Shown: piece after piece, positions 43,977-58,786 of the stretch | Layout of the letters: every line of letters starts with the position of its first letter | Numbering within the stretch: the first letter of the stretch is position 1 | Origin: Ornithinimicrobium pekingense DSM 21552 | Lineage (GTDB): Bacteria; Actinomycetota; Actinomycetes; Actinomycetales; Dermatophilaceae | Reading direction: 5' to 3' | Length of the DNA stretch: 64,000 bases | NCBI RefSeq assembly: GCF_000421185.1 | Contig: NZ_ATWJ01000014.1 | Location: 1-64,000 of the forward strand | Notes under the pieces: generated by a model | The model's database searches: none | Told to the model about the DNA's origin: nothing | The model's input: only the letters and a program-made list of their open reading frames with translations | Made by a program: the position numbers and the translations under genes

Positions 43977-44053
43977 GTGCACGCCCCACTCACCTGAGTG
44001 CGCTGTGCGCCCACCCGCGGGGTATGGCGTGCACGACCCACTCACGTGAGTGG
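43977..44053. repeat. Two palindromic repeat units with 52-bp period
   Basis: Unit 1: GTGCAC (43977) then CACTCA-CC-TGAGTG (43987-44000). Unit 2: GTGCAC (44029) then the perfect palindrome CCACTCACGTGAGTGG (44038-44053). The GTGCACGCCCCAC part resembles the 32-bp family but the palindrome is new. It sits between the dehydrogenase gene start and the gatB stop. Confidence 0.85.
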
Positions 44054-44098
44054 CTTCCGCAGGCCGGGCGTCGGGTGAACAACCTTCCCGGCACGTCC

Positions 44099-45652
44099 TC
44101 AGCCCTCGACGCCCAGGGTGCTCAGGATCAGCTCGCGCGCCCGGGCGGCGTCGGCCTGGCCCCGCATCTCCTTCATCACCTGGCCGATGAGCGCGCCGAC
44201 CGCCTGCACCTTGCCGCCGCGGATCTTCTCGACGACCCCGGCGTTGCCCTCGATGACCTTGTCCACGGCGGCCTGCAGCGCGCCGTCGTCCTGGACGAGC
44301 TCCAGCCCGCGGGCGTCGGCGACCTCGGTCGGCGTGCCCTCACCGGCGACGACGCCCTCGACGACCTGGCGGGCCATCGAGTCGTTGAGCCGGCCCCCGG
44401 AGACGAGCGCGTCGAGCTCGGCGATGTGGGCCGGCGTCACGCCCAGCTCGGTCACGGCGACACCCTGGGCGTTGGCGCGGCGGGCCAGGTCGCCGGACCA
44501 CCACTTGCGGGCGGCGGCCGGCGAGGCGCCGGCCGCGACGGTCTCCTCGATCACGTCGACGGCACCGGCGTTGACGACGTCGCGCATCTCCAGGTCGGTG
44601 AAGCCCCAGTCGCCCTGCAGCCGGCGGCGGCGCACCGCCGGGTTCTCCGGCAGGGTGGCGCGCAGGCGCTCCACGTCCTCCCGGCTCGGCGCCACCGGCA
44701 CCAGGTCCGGCTCGGGGAAGTAGCGGTAGTCGTCGGCGTCGGACTTGGGTCGGCCCGAGGTGGTGATGCCGGTGTCCTCGTGCCAGTGCCGGGTCTCCTG
44801 GACGATCTTGTCGCCGGCGTCGAGGATCGCCGCGTGCCGGGTGATCTCGTAGCGCACCGCACGCTCGACCGAGCGCAGCGAGTTGACGTTCTTGGTCTCG
44901 GTGCGGGTGCCGAAGACCTCCGCGCCGATCGGCATGAGCGAGACGTTGGCGTCGCAGCGCATCGAGCCCTGCTCCATCCGCACGTCGGAGACGTCCAGGG
45001 CCTTCATCAGGTCGCGCAGCGCCGAGACGTAGGCCTTGGCCACCTCGGGTGCGCGCGAGCCGGCCCCGGTGATCGGCTTGGTGACGATCTCGATGAGCGG
45101 GATGCCGGCGCGGTTGTAGTCGACCACCGAGTAGTCGGCGCCGTGGATGCGGCCGGTGGCCCCGCCGACGTGCGTCGACTTGCCGGTGTCCTCCTCCATG
45201 TGCGCGCGCTCGATCTCGATCCTGAACGTCTCGACCCCCTCACCGTCCTCGGCCGGGATCTCGACGTCCATGTAGCCGTTGAAGGCGATCGGCTCGTCGT
45301 ACTGGCTGGTCTGGAAGTTCTTCGGCATGTCCGGGTAGAAGTAGTTCTTCCGGGCGAAGCGGCACCACTGCGCGATCTGGCAGTTCAGCGCCAGGCCGAT
45401 GCGGATCGCCGACTCGACGGCCGTGGCGTTGACCACCGGCAGCGCGCCGGGCAGGCCCAGGCACACCGGGCAGGTGCGCGTATTGGGCTCGGCGCCGAAC
45501 GACTGCGCGCAGCCGCAGAACATCTTCGTGGCGGTGGACAGCTCGACGTGGACCTCCAGGCCCATCACCGGCTCGTAGCGGGTCAGCACCTCATCGAAAG
45601 GAACGGTAAGGAACTCCGTAGCGGCGGCGGAGCCGCCAGTCGTCGCGGTCAC
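44099..45652 (-). CDS. gatB: Asp-tRNA(Asn)/Glu-tRNA(Gln) amidotransferase subunit B, 517 aa
   Basis: tRNA-binding kinase subunit of GatCAB, which converts Glu-tRNA(Gln) and Asp-tRNA(Asn) to the amide forms. Seen: [13 protein letters not shown], structural zinc Cys ([21 protein letters not shown]), [24 protein letters not shown] and a YqeY-like C-terminal tail domain. GTG at 45652 overlaps the gatA stop (GTGA) and follows GAGGAGG. Confidence 0.96.
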   Translation of the reverse strand: MTATTGGSAAATEFLTVPFDEVLTRYEPVMGLEVHVELSTATKMFCGCAQSFGAEPNTRTCPVCLGLPGALPVVNATAVESAIRIGLALNCQIAQWCRFARKNYFYPDMPKNFQTSQYDEPIAFNGYMDVEIPAEDGEGVETFRIEIERAHMEEDTGKSTHVGGATGRIHGADYSVVDYNRAGIPLIEIVTKPITGAGSRAPEVAKAYVSALRDLMKALDVSDVRMEQGSMRCDANVSLMPIGAEVFGTRTETKNVNSLRSVERAVRYEITRHAAILDAGDKIVQETRHWHEDTGITTSGRPKSDADDYRYFPEPDLVPVAPSREDVERLRATLPENPAVRRRRLQGDWGFTDLEMRDVVNAGAVDVIEETVAAGASPAAARKWWSGDLARRANAQGVAVTELGVTPAHIAELDALVSGGRLNDSMARQVVEGVVAGEGTPTEVADARGLELVQDDGALQAAVDKVIEGNAGVVEKIRGGKVQAVGALIGQVMKEMRGQADAARARELILSTLGVEG

Positions 45653-47235
45653 GCGCGCGCCTCCTCGGTCTCGTCGGAGCGGGTATGCGGTGCCGCCGCC
45701 GGTGCGCGCTCCGGCACCTCGGGCAGCCGCTCGATGACGAAGCCGCCCTGGGCCTCGGTGAGACGGGCCTCGAGAGCCGCGCCCACGGCATACATGCGCT
45801 GGTCCTCCATGGCGGGCGCGAGGATCTGGATGCCGACGGGCAGCCCGTCCTCCTCCGCCAGGCCCGACGGGATCGACATCCCGGGGACGCCGGCCAGGTT
45901 GGCCGGGATGGTGGCGATGTCGTTGAGGTACATCGACATCGGGTCGTCGAGCTTGTCGCCGATCCGGAAGGCGGTGGTCGGCGCGGTGGGGCTGACCAGG
46001 ACGTCGGCCTGCTCGAAGGCGGCGGCGAAGTCGCGCGCGATGAGGGTGCGGACCTTCTGGGCCTGGCCGTAGTAGGCGTCGTAGTAGCCGCTGGAGAGGG
46101 CGTAGGTGCCCAGGATGATCCGGCGCTTGACCTCGTCGCCGAAGCCGGCGTCGCGGCTGGAGGCCATCACCTGCTCGGCGCTGGGGCTGCCGTCGGGCTC
46201 GACCCGCAGGCCGTAGCGCATGGCGTCGTAGCGGGCCAGGTTGGAGCTCGCCTCGGACGGCAGGATCAGGTAGTAGGCCGCCATGGCGTAGGTGAAGTGC
46301 GGGCAGGAGACCTCGACGATCTCGGCGCCGAGGGCGCGCAGGTGGTCCAGCGACTCCTCGAAGCGCGCCTGCACCCCCTCCTGGAACCCCTCGCCGCCGA
46401 TCTCCCTGACGACGCCGACGCGCAGGCCGGTGAGGTCGCGGGTGCCGGTGGCCGCGGCGACGACCGGCGGGACCGGGGCGTCGATGCTGGTGGAGTCCAT
46501 CGGGTCGTGCCCGCCGAGGACCTCGTGGAGCAGCGCGGCGTCGGCGACGGTGCGGGCGCACGGGCCGATCTGGTCCAGGCTCGAGGCCAGGGCGATGATG
46601 CCGTAGCGGCTCACGCCGCCGTAGGTCGGCTTGGCCCCGACGGTGCCGGTGACGGCGGCCGGCTGGCGGATCGAGCCGCCGGTGTCCGAGCCGATCGCCA
46701 GCGGCGCCAGGAAGCCGGCGACGGCGGCGGAGGACCCGCCGCCGGAGCCGCCGGGGATGCGCTCGAGGTCCCAGGGGTTGCGGGTGGGGCCGTAGGCGCT
46801 GTGCTCGGTGGAGGAGCCCATCGCGAACTCGTCCATGTTGGTCTTGCCGAGGATCGGCATCCTGGCCTCGCGCAGCTTCGTGACGATCGTGGCGTCGTAG
46901 GGCGGCACGAAGTGCTCGAGCATGCGGGATCCGGCGGTGGTGGTCAGGCCACGCGTGCAGGCGATGTCCTTGACGGCGATCGGCACCCCGGCCAGGCGGG
47001 GCAGCTCCTCGCCGGCCGCCCGGGCCTCGTCGACGTTCGCCGCGGTGGCCAGGGCCCCCTCCGCGTCGACGAGGAGGAAGGCGTTGAGCGCGGGGTTGAG
47101 CCGCTCGATGCGGTCCAGGTGCGCCTGCGTCAGCTCCACGGAGGTGAACTCCCCCGCCGCCAGGGCGTCGGCCATCTGGACGGCGGTGAGCCGGGTCAGG
47201 TCGGGGTATGCCGTGCTGTCGGTGGTGGTCGTCAT
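45649..47235 (-). CDS. gatA: Asp-tRNA(Asn)/Glu-tRNA(Gln) amidotransferase subunit A, 528 aa
   Basis: Amidase subunit producing ammonia from glutamine. The Ser-cisSer-Lys triad is visible: [11 protein letters not shown] (Lys, about 77), [13 protein letters not shown] and [16 protein letters not shown] (Ser pair). C-terminal extension with [13 protein letters not shown] is species-type. ATG at 47235 follows GAGGAG and sits 2 nt after the gatC stop; GTG at 47241 is also in frame. Confidence 0.96.
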   Translation of the reverse strand: MTTTTDSTAYPDLTRLTAVQMADALAAGEFTSVELTQAHLDRIERLNPALNAFLLVDAEGALATAANVDEARAAGEELPRLAGVPIAVKDIACTRGLTTTAGSRMLEHFVPPYDATIVTKLREARMPILGKTNMDEFAMGSSTEHSAYGPTRNPWDLERIPGGSGGGSSAAVAGFLAPLAIGSDTGGSIRQPAAVTGTVGAKPTYGGVSRYGIIALASSLDQIGPCARTVADAALLHEVLGGHDPMDSTSIDAPVPPVVAAATGTRDLTGLRVGVVREIGGEGFQEGVQARFEESLDHLRALGAEIVEVSCPHFTYAMAAYYLILPSEASSNLARYDAMRYGLRVEPDGSPSAEQVMASSRDAGFGDEVKRRIILGTYALSSGYYDAYYGQAQKVRTLIARDFAAAFEQADVLVSPTAPTTAFRIGDKLDDPMSMYLNDIATIPANLAGVPGMSIPSGLAEEDGLPVGIQILAPAMEDQRMYAVGAALEARLTEAQGGFVIERLPEVPERAPAAAPHTRSDETEEARA

Positions 47236-47237
47236 GC

Positions 47238-47534
47238 TCACTCCTCGTCCAGGATCCGCGGCACGCCGAAGCGCCCGTCCTCGGGGTCGGGCGCGTTGGC
47301 CAGCGCCTGCTCGGCGCTCAGGCTCGGACGCACCTCGTCGGGGCGGGTGACGTTGACCAGGGGCAGCGGGTGCGACATCGGCGGCACGTCGGCGGCGGCG
47401 ACCTCGTTGACCTGGCCGACCCAGTCGACGATCTGGTCGAGCTGGCCGGCGAGGGTGTCGAGCTCGTGCTCCTCGAGCTCGATCCGCGCCAGCATGGCGA
47501 CGTGCGCGACGTCGTCGCGGGAGAGGTTGGACAT
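47238..47534 (-). CDS. gatC: Asp-tRNA(Asn)/Glu-tRNA(Gln) amidotransferase subunit C, 98 aa
   Basis: Small belt subunit that holds GatA and GatB together. Seen: [22 protein letters not shown] at the start and [34 protein letters not shown] at the end, the family pattern. First gene of gatC-gatA-gatB. ATG at 47534 has TAGACT 7 nt upstream (47547-47542), a leaderless arrangement for the whole operon. Confidence 0.95.
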   Translation of the reverse strand: MSNLSRDDVAHVAMLARIELEEHELDTLAGQLDQIVDWVGQVNEVAAADVPPMSHPLPLVNVTRPDEVRPSLSAEQALANAPDPEDGRFGVPRILDEE

Positions 47535-47613
47535 GGGTGCCAGTCTAAGGTCGGGAGGCCGACCGCCCGGACGGGCCCGGGAGCCGACAGCCGGGCTCGT
47601 GCGTCGCACCGTC

Positions 47614-48093
47614 ATGTCACCGTGGCCAGCCTCCGCGACCACCCGCGCCCTGCGTGCCGCCACCACGGCCGTCGTCGCGATGTCGCTCTCGTCCTGCACC
47701 TTCAGCAGCCCGGGCCGCGAGCCCGCGGAGGGACCGCTGGCCGAACGGCATACCTGGGGAGGCCTGTGTGCCGAGGGAGCGTGCTTCAGCACGCTGCTCG
47801 TGGAGGCTGACGGGACCTGGACCTACGAGGACGAGCGGGGATCGACGAGGGGCGAGCTGCGGCCGCGCCAGCTGGACCGGGTCCACGCCGCGGTCGGTGC
47901 CACCGACCTGGGGTCGGCTCCACGGCACGAGGGGCTGTGCGAGGCCGACCGGGACGGCACCTCGGTCCGGTACGGGTGGGCGGCACCGGACGGCTGGCGG
48001 ACGGCGTCCTCGTGCGAGGTGCAGGTGGACCCGCGGGACCCGCTGGTACGGGCGCTCCCGCCGCATACCCTCAGGAGTATCCTGGACCCATGA
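47614..48093 (+). CDS. Small putative lipoprotein, 159 aa
   Basis: N-terminal hydrophobic stretch TTAVVAMSLSSC with a lipobox-like LSSC (Cys at about 27), then a soluble domain with four further Cys (GGLCAEGACF, GLCEAD, SSCEVQ) that could form two disulfides outside the cell. No family recognised. ATG at 47614 or GTG at 47599. Its TGA overlaps the ATG of the next membrane protein gene, so they are coupled. Divergent from gatC. Confidence 0.7.
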   Translation: MSPWPASATTRALRAATTAVVAMSLSSCTFSSPGREPAEGPLAERHTWGGLCAEGACFSTLLVEADGTWTYEDERGSTRGELRPRQLDRVHAAVGATDLGSAPRHEGLCEADRDGTSVRYGWAAPDGWRTASSCEVQVDPRDPLVRALPPHTLRSILDP

Positions 48094-49169
48094 GCGAGAG
48101 CGGCATTCCGGGCCGCGTCGTGACGGCCCTCGTCGGTGCAGGGCTCGTCGACCCCCAGCGGGTCGACGCAGCCGAGTCCGTGGTCGAGCAGACGCTCGCC
48201 ACCCTTCCCCAGCAGGAGCAGGCAGCGGCCCGCCCGCGCGTCGGGCCCCGCCTCACCGAGGTGGGCGCCTACGCCGGGGCAGCACTCGTCGTGGCTGCCG
48301 TCATCCTGCTCGGCGCGCAGTACTGGGGCGACCTCAGCCCCCTGCAGCGCACCCTGCTGCTGGCGGCCGTGGCCGCCGTCCTCCTCGCCGGTGCGGTCAC
48401 GCTCGTCCGCGTGGCCGGCGGGTCGTGGCGCGCGCCGACCCGGGTGGGCCTGCGGGTCCGGCTGCTGGCCGGGACCCTCGTGGCTGCAGCCGCCGTCTCC
48501 GCCGGGGTGGCGCTGGGCAGCTGGGTCTACGACGCCACCGTCCCTCCGGCGTCCTTCGACGAGCACAACCTGTCGATGACAGCCGGCGTCGGGCTGGCGC
48601 TGGTCGTGCTGGTCGGTGGCTACCTGCTGGTGCCGTCGGTCCTGCTCCACCTGGCCCTCGGCGCCGCGACCGTGATGCTGCTGACGAGCGTCTGGCTCGG
48701 TGAGGGCGACGGACGCGAGCTCGTGCGCGGCGGGATCACCCTGGCCGTCGCGGGCGGCTGGCTGCTCCTGACCCGCCGGGGCTGGGCGGAGCGCACGGCG
48801 GGGTCCGGCGTGGGCGCGCTGCTCCTGCTCCTGGGTGCGCAGCTGCTGCTCGAGCACGACAACCCCGGTTGGGCGCACGGCGCGACCCTGGCCGTGGCCC
48901 TGGGGCTCTTCGGCCTGTACTGGTGGCGCGGCGAGTGGCCGTTCCTGGCTGTCGGGGTCCTCGCCCTGACGATGGCCGTGACCGAGGCGCTCGTCGAGTG
49001 GACCGAGGGCTCGCTCGGCGCCGGTGGCGCCGTGCTGGTGGCGGGCCTGACGCTGCTGGCCGCCTCGGGCGGCGCGGTCCTGCTGCGTCGCCGGCGCGAG
49101 CACGACCACGCCGACCGGCCGGACCGCCCGGGCCGCTTCCATCTCGGCCGACGCGAGCGGCACGCCTGA
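48090..49169 (+). CDS. Multi-pass membrane protein (DUF2157-like), 359 aa
   Basis: About ten hydrophobic helices after a soluble N-terminal helix bundle (VVTALVGAGLVDPQRVDAAESVVEQTL), the arrangement of DUF2157-like proteins; ends with an Arg/His/Asp-rich tail. No transporter or enzyme motif. Translation is coupled to the preceding lipoprotein gene by ATGA. A hairpin follows at 49205. Confidence 0.75.
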   Translation: MSESGIPGRVVTALVGAGLVDPQRVDAAESVVEQTLATLPQQEQAAARPRVGPRLTEVGAYAGAALVVAAVILLGAQYWGDLSPLQRTLLLAAVAAVLLAGAVTLVRVAGGSWRAPTRVGLRVRLLAGTLVAAAAVSAGVALGSWVYDATVPPASFDEHNLSMTAGVGLALVVLVGGYLLVPSVLLHLALGAATVMLLTSVWLGEGDGRELVRGGITLAVAGGWLLLTRRGWAERTAGSGVGALLLLLGAQLLLEHDNPGWAHGATLAVALGLFGLYWWRGEWPFLAVGVLALTMAVTEALVEWTEGSLGAGGAVLVAGLTLLAASGGAVLLRRRREHDHADRPDRPGRFHLGRRERHA

Positions 49170-49204
49170 GCGGTCCTCTCCCGCCCCTGCCGATGAGTCC
49201 GCGT

Positions 49205-49233
49205 CCTCTCACGGGTCTGACACCCGTGAGGGG
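49205..49233 (+). terminator. Hairpin terminator
   Basis: CCTCTCACGGGT (49205-49216), a 5-nt loop, ACCCGTGAGGGG (49222-49233): 12-bp stem with one G-T pair, 35 bp after the membrane protein stop. Confidence 0.65.
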
Positions 49234-49267
49234 CCGGACCGTCCGGCCGGGAGCACAGGAGACGACC

Positions 49268-50038
49268 ATGACCCGCCTGAGCAGCGTGATGCTGGGCACC
49301 ACCGACCCCGACCGGCTGCACGCCTGGTACACCGCGGTGGTGCCCCCCGAGACCGATGTCCGCATGGGCGACTACCGCATCCTGGGCTACGCCCGTGGGG
49401 TCTATCTGTTCATCGACCCCCGCGACGACGTGCAGCCTCGGCACCCCGACCCTGCCCGGACCATCCTCAACCTCGAGGTCGACGACGCCCGTGCCGTGGC
49501 CGCCCGGGTGGAGGAGCAGGGCGGGACCTGGGCGGCGCCGCTCGAGGACCGCGACGGCTGCCTCTTCGCCACCGCCAAGGACCCGGACGGCAACTACGTC
49601 CAGGTGATCCAGCTCAGCGACGCCGAGCGCGCCGCGATGCAGGGGACGGACGGACCCCTGCCCGGCGGGCTGCTCGCCGACGAGGCCTTCAGCAGCTTTG
49701 CGGTCGCCGACCTGGAGGCCGCCCGGCGGTTCTACGCCGGGACGCTCGGGCTGGACGTGCGGGAGGAGGCGATGGGGCTGCTGAGCATCGGCCTCGGCGG
49801 CACCCGGGTGATGGTCTACCCCAAGGAGGACCACGTCCCGGCGACCTACACCGTCCTCAACCTCCCGGTCGCCGACGTGGAGGCGGCCGTGCGCGCCCTC
49901 ACCGATCGGGGCGTGACGTTCCAGCGCTACGCCGGCTTCGAGCAGGACGAGCTGGGCATCGTCCGCGACGAGGGCCCGCAGATCGCCTGGTTCGCCGACC
50001 CGTCCGGAAACGTCCTCTCGGTGCTGTCACGGGTCTGA
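49268..50038 (+). CDS. Two-domain VOC (glyoxalase/dioxygenase-like) protein, 256 aa
   Basis: Two vicinal-oxygen-chelate domains: residues 1-118 (LGTTDPDRLHAWYTAVVPPE, ending TAKDPDGNYVQVIQL) and 133-250 (FAVADLEAARRFYAGTLGLDV, ending WFADPSGNVLSVLSRV). Metal ligands of glyoxalase I are not all conserved, so the role may be binding or resistance rather than catalysis. ATG at 49268 follows AGGAGACG. Single gene, convergent with the glutaredoxin-like gene. Confidence 0.88.
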   Translation: MTRLSSVMLGTTDPDRLHAWYTAVVPPETDVRMGDYRILGYARGVYLFIDPRDDVQPRHPDPARTILNLEVDDARAVAARVEEQGGTWAAPLEDRDGCLFATAKDPDGNYVQVIQLSDAERAAMQGTDGPLPGGLLADEAFSSFAVADLEAARRFYAGTLGLDVREEAMGLLSIGLGGTRVMVYPKEDHVPATYTVLNLPVADVEAAVRALTDRGVTFQRYAGFEQDELGIVRDEGPQIAWFADPSGNVLSVLSRV

Positions 50039-50040
50039 CC

Positions 50041-50055
50041 CCCTTCGTCGAAGGG
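50041..50055. terminator. Short bidirectional hairpin
   Basis: CCCTTCG-T-CGAAGGG between the stops of two convergent genes (VOC and glutaredoxin-like), serving both strands. The one-nt centre means the real loop is TCGTC-like with a 5-6 bp stem. Confidence 0.5.
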
Positions 50056-50060
50056 CTCCG

Positions 50061-50486
50061 TCACAAGGCCTGCAGACGCTCCAGCACCTTCGCCGGCCGG
50101 GGGTTCGTGTGCGGGACGCCGTCGATCACGACCGTGGGCACCGTCTCGTTGCCGCCGTTGACCTCCCGCACGTAGGCGGCGGCCTCCTCGTCCTGCCAGA
50201 TGTTCACCCAGGTGGCCTGCTCTCCCGCCGCCCCCAGGTGTCCCTTCAGGCGCTGGCAGAAGCCGCAGCCGGGCCTCCAGTAGATGACGACGGACCGCTC
50301 GGACTCGGGCATGGCGAGGACCTCCTGGTGGGTGGTGGTGCGCCCGCCCCGCCACGGGGCGGTCCACCACACGAGGGCGAGACCGCCGGCGGCGTAGGCG
50401 GCGGCGAAGAGCCAGTCACGCTGCCACACGGACGCCCCGACGACGGCCACCACGAGGGCGAGCAGGACGATCCACAGGCGGCGCAT
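50061..50486 (-). CDS. Membrane-anchored glutaredoxin/mycoredoxin-like protein, 141 aa
   Basis: Two N-terminal hydrophobic segments (LWIVLLALVVAVVGASV and LFAAAYAAGGLALVWW) then a thioredoxin-fold domain with the redox motif RPGCGFCQRL near residue 75 and cis-Pro ETVPTVVIDG. CGFC and the actinobacterial host suggest a mycothiol-dependent redoxin tethered to the inner face of the membrane, whereas Mrx1 is soluble with CGYC. ATG at 50486. Confidence 0.85.
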   Translation of the reverse strand: MRRLWIVLLALVVAVVGASVWQRDWLFAAAYAAGGLALVWWTAPWRGGRTTTHQEVLAMPESERSVVIYWRPGCGFCQRLKGHLGAAGEQATWVNIWQDEEAAAYVREVNGGNETVPTVVIDGVPHTNPRPAKVLERLQAL

Positions 50487-50510
50487 GCCCCCTAGTGTGC
50501 CAAGCCGGGC

Positions 50511-55262
<4,752 letters not shown>

Positions 55263-55266
55263 GTCC

Positions 55267-56397
55267 CTACCCTACGGTCGCGCCGGACGCGCGCCCGGCG
55301 CGGGCGATCGTGCCCGAGCCCACCACGCGGGTGCCGTCGTAGAGGACGACCGACTGACCGGGCGCGACGCCGCGGATCCGCTCGTCCAGGCGGACGGTGA
55401 GTCGGTCGGGGCTGCCGCCACCGCTCTCGACCTGCACGGTGGCCGGGTGCTCCTGGCCGTGGGCGCGCACCTGGGCCCCGACGCGCAGCTCCCCGGTCGG
55501 CGCCGGGCCGCACCAGCGCACGTGGTCGGCGGCGACCAGGTCCACGCCGAGCAGCTCCTCCGGGCCGACGACCACCGTGTTGGTGGTGGTGTCGGTGGAG
55601 ACGACATACCGCTTGGACCCGTCGGCGGGCGGCACCTTCAGCCCCAGGCCGCGCCGCTGCCCCACCGTGTAGCCGTGGGCGCCGCCGTGCTCCCCCAGCA
55701 CCGTGCCGTCGGGGTCGACGACCGGGCCCGGGCGTGACCCGAGCCGGTCCGCCAGCCAGCCGCGGGTGTCGCCGTCGGCGATGAAGCAGATGTCGTGGCT
55801 GTCGGGCTTCTTCGCCACCGAGAAGCCGCGCTCGGCCGCCTCCTGCCGGATCTGCGGCTTGGTGGTGTCGCCGAGGGGGAAGAAGGAGTGCGCCAGCTGC
55901 TCGGCGTCGAGGACGCCCAGGACGTAGGACTGGTCCTTGGCGGCGTCGACCGCGCGGTGCAGCTCGCGCCGCACACCGCCAGGGGCCGCGGCGTCGGGCA
56001 CCTCCACCACCTGGGCGTAGTGGCCGGTCGCGACAGCGTCGAAGCCCAGCGCCAGCGCCTTGTCGAGCAGCGCGGCGAACTTGATCTTCTCGTTGCAGCG
56101 CAGGCACGGGTTGGGGGTCCGGCCCGCGGCGTACTCGGCGACGAAGTCCTCGACGACGTCCTCGCGGAAGCGCTCGGCCATGTCCCAGACGTAGAACGGG
56201 ATGCCGAGCCGGTCGGCCACGCGGCGGGCGTCCCCGGCGTCCTCGAGCGTGCAGCACCCGCGCGCGCTCTCGCGCAGCGTGGCGGCGGACTGCGCCAGGG
56301 CGAGGTGGACGCCGACGACCTCGTGGCCGGCGTCGATCATCCGGGCGGCGGCGACGGCGGAGTCGACCCCGCCGCTCATCGCGGCGACGACCCTCAT
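55267..56397 (-). CDS. mnmA: tRNA 2-thiouridylase MnmA, 376 aa
   Basis: Adds sulfur to U34 of tRNA-Lys, -Glu and -Gln. Seen: PP-loop [12 protein letters not shown] at residue 7, catalytic Cys in [12 protein letters not shown] and [20 protein letters not shown], and the C-terminal tRNA-binding barrel ([11 protein letters not shown]). Sulfur should come from the cysteine desulfurase encoded 26 nt upstream. ATG at 56397 follows AAAGGAGGGC. Confidence 0.96.
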   Translation of the reverse strand: MRVVAAMSGGVDSAVAAARMIDAGHEVVGVHLALAQSAATLRESARGCCTLEDAGDARRVADRLGIPFYVWDMAERFREDVVEDFVAEYAAGRTPNPCLRCNEKIKFAALLDKALALGFDAVATGHYAQVVEVPDAAAPGGVRRELHRAVDAAKDQSYVLGVLDAEQLAHSFFPLGDTTKPQIRQEAAERGFSVAKKPDSHDICFIADGDTRGWLADRLGSRPGPVVDPDGTVLGEHGGAHGYTVGQRRGLGLKVPPADGSKRYVVSTDTTTNTVVVGPEELLGVDLVAADHVRWCGPAPTGELRVGAQVRAHGQEHPATVQVESGGGSPDRLTVRLDERIRGVAPGQSVVLYDGTRVVGSGTIARAGRASGATVG

Positions 56398-56423
56398 GCG
56401 CCCTCCTTTCGGGGGTATGCGGC

Positions 56424-57644
56424 TCACGCCCGGCTCCGGGAGGCGGCGTGGGCGCGGCGGGCGCGCTCGAGCGCCGGCGGCAGGGCGGCGAGAAAGGCGT
56501 CGACGTCGGCCCGCTCCGAGCCGTGCCCGAGGGTGAGCCGCAGCGCACCCCGTGCCTCGGCCTCCGGCACGCCCATCGCCAGCAGCACGTGGCTGGGGCG
56601 CGGGACGCCGGCCTGGCACGCCGAGCCGGTCGAGCAGGCGATGCCCGCCGCGTCGAGCAGGTAGAGCAGCGAGTCGCCCTCGCAGTCGGCCACGCGCAGG
56701 TGGACGTTGCCCGGCAGGCGGCCGGTGACGTCCCCCGGGGACCAGCGGCCGCTGACCGTGATGCCGTCGTCCAGGGCGAGCGCCCCCTCGATGAGCGCGT
56801 CGCGCAGGACCGACAGGTGCCGGGCGTGGCTGGCCTGGTGCTCGGCGGCGTGCGCGACAGCCTCGGCCAGGCCGGCGATCCCCGGGGTGTCCAGGGTGCC
56901 CGAGCGCAGCTGACGCTCCTGGCCGCCGCCGTGGGTCAGGGGCACCGGCGACTGGTCGCGGCCGGCCGTGAGCACGCCCACCCCCAGGGGGCCGCCGATC
57001 TTGTGCCCGGTCACGACGCCGAGGTCGACCGCGGACAGGTCGAGCGGGACCTGGCCGAGGGCCTGGACCGCGTCGGAGTGGAAGGGTATGTCGTGCTCGT
57101 GGGCCACGGCGGCCAGCTCGGGGACGGGCTGGACGGTGCCGACCTCGTTGTTGGCCCACATCACGCTCGCGAGAGCCACCGTGCCCGGGCCGCCGTCCGC
57201 CTCGATCGCGGCCGCCAGCGCCTGGGGGGTGACGACACCGTCGGCGTCCGGCTCGACCCACGTGACCCGGGCACCCTGGTGCCGGACCAGGTGCTCCACC
57301 GAGTCGAGCACGGCGTGGTGCTCCACGCCGGAGACGACCAGCCGGTCCCGACGGGCACCGCTGTCGCGGCCCGCGGCGAGGCGCGCGGCATACGTGCCCT
57401 TGACCGCGATGTTGTCCGACTCCGTGCCGCCAGAGGTGAAGATCACCTCGGAGGGCCGCACCCGCAACGCCTCGGCCACGCGCTCGCGCGACTCCTCGAC
57501 GACGCGGCGGGCCTCCCGGCCGGGGCTGTGCAGGGAGCTGGCGTTGCCGACCTGGCGCATGGTGCGCACCACCACCTCGACGACCTCGTCCAGCACCGGC
57601 GTCGTGGCGGCGTGGTCGAGGTAGACGGGGGTCGGAGTCAGCAC
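56424..57644 (-). CDS. iscS: Cysteine desulfurase, 406 aa
   Basis: PLP enzyme that takes sulfur from cysteine for tRNA thiolation and other uses. Seen: [26 protein letters not shown], the PLP lysine in [28 protein letters not shown], and active Cys in [12 protein letters not shown]. It forms a unit with mnmA, conserved as in mycobacteria. GTG at 57644 has TAGACT 6 nt upstream (57656-57651). Confidence 0.95.
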   Translation of the reverse strand: MLTPTPVYLDHAATTPVLDEVVEVVVRTMRQVGNASSLHSPGREARRVVEESRERVAEALRVRPSEVIFTSGGTESDNIAVKGTYAARLAAGRDSGARRDRLVVSGVEHHAVLDSVEHLVRHQGARVTWVEPDADGVVTPQALAAAIEADGGPGTVALASVMWANNEVGTVQPVPELAAVAHEHDIPFHSDAVQALGQVPLDLSAVDLGVVTGHKIGGPLGVGVLTAGRDQSPVPLTHGGGQERQLRSGTLDTPGIAGLAEAVAHAAEHQASHARHLSVLRDALIEGALALDDGITVSGRWSPGDVTGRLPGNVHLRVADCEGDSLLYLLDAAGIACSTGSACQAGVPRPSHVLLAMGVPEAEARGALRLTLGHGSERADVDAFLAALPPALERARRAHAASRSRA

Positions 57645-57727
57645 CGGACGAGTCTACGTGGGCGTGCGGGGAGCACCCGGCCGGACAGGGGCCGACGGGG
57701 GCCGGGGGCTGGAGGGGGCCGGACGCA

Positions 57728-57776
57728 GGACGTCCCGTGGGAGTGCCGGCATGCTCAGCACTCCCACGGGACGTCC
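57728..57776. terminator. Long hairpin terminator after etfA
   Basis: A perfect 19-bp inverted repeat (57728-57746 and 57758-57776; arms begin GGACGTCCCGTGGGAG) with an 11-nt loop, 11 bp after the etfA stop. No U-tract follows, as is common in actinobacteria. The loop includes GCATGC. Confidence 0.8.
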
Positions 57777-57787
57777 GCGGCGCGCGG

Positions 57788-58750
57788 TCAGCCCTTGCGC
57801 CTGCTGATCTCCTCGGTGGCCTGGGGCAGGACGGTGAAGAGGTCGCCGACGACGCCGTAGTCGACCAGCTCGAAGATCGGGGCCTCGGGGTCCTTGTTGA
57901 CCGCGACGATCGTCTTGGAGGTCTGCATGCCGGCGCGGTGCTGGATCGCCCCGGAGATGCCCGCGGCGACGTAGAGCTGCGGAGAGACCGACACACCGGT
58001 CTGCCCGACCTGGCTCGAGTGCGGGTACCAGCCGGCGTCGACCGCCGCCCGCGACGCGCCCACGGCGGCGCCCAGGGAGTCGGCCAGGGCCTCGACCGGG
58101 GCGAAGTCACCACCGGTGCCCCGGCCGCCGGAGACCACGATCGCGGCCTCGGTCAGGGAGGGGCGCCCGGAGGCGGCCTTCTCCTTGCGCTCGGTGATCC
58201 GGGCCGCCTTGGCGGCGTCGGAGACCTGCGCGTCGACCGCCTGGACGGTCGCCGCGCCGCCGCCGGTCTCCTCCACGGGGACGGAGTTGGGCTTGAGCGT
58301 GACCACCGGGCAGCCCTGGGCCACCACCGAGGTGACCGTGTAGGACCCGGCGAAGACGGACTGCACCGTCTGCACGCCGCCACCGTCGGCCGGGGCGACG
58401 TCGACGGCGTCGGTGACCAGGCCCGAGGAGGTCTTGATCGCCAGGCGGGCGGCGATCTCCTTGCCGTCGTTGGAGGAGGGCAGCAGCACCGCCGCCGGGG
58501 AGTGCTCCTGGACCAGCTGGGCGAGGACCTCGGCGGTCGGGGCGACCAGGTGCTCAGCCACCTCGGGCGACTCCACGGCATACACCGTGGTCGCGCCGTG
58601 CCGGCCGAGGACCTCGGCGGCGCCCTGGGCGCCGGCGCCGACGAACACCGCGGCCGGCTCGCCCAGGCGGGCGGCCGCGGTCAGGGCCTCGAGGGTGGAC
58701 TTGCGGACGTCGCCGTCGACGTGGTCGACCAGGACGAGAACTTCAGCCAT
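57788..58750 (-). CDS. etfA: Electron transfer flavoprotein alpha subunit, 320 aa
   Basis: FAD-carrying subunit that takes electrons from acyl-CoA and related dehydrogenases. The C-terminal FAD domain is clear: [74 protein letters not shown]. It lies 36 nt after etfB in one unit. The enoyl-CoA hydratase at 61 kb is a likely functional companion in beta-oxidation. Confidence 0.96.
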   Translation of the reverse strand: MAEVLVLVDHVDGDVRKSTLEALTAAARLGEPAAVFVGAGAQGAAEVLGRHGATTVYAVESPEVAEHLVAPTAEVLAQLVQEHSPAAVLLPSSNDGKEIAARLAIKTSSGLVTDAVDVAPADGGGVQTVQSVFAGSYTVTSVVAQGCPVVTLKPNSVPVEETGGGAATVQAVDAQVSDAAKAARITERKEKAASGRPSLTEAAIVVSGGRGTGGDFAPVEALADSLGAAVGASRAAVDAGWYPHSSQVGQTGVSVSPQLYVAAGISGAIQHRAGMQTSKTIVAVNKDPEAPIFELVDYGVVGDLFTVLPQATEEISRRKG

Positions 58751-58786
58751 TGTGTCGTTGCTCCTGTGGGTCTCGTGGGTCGGGGG

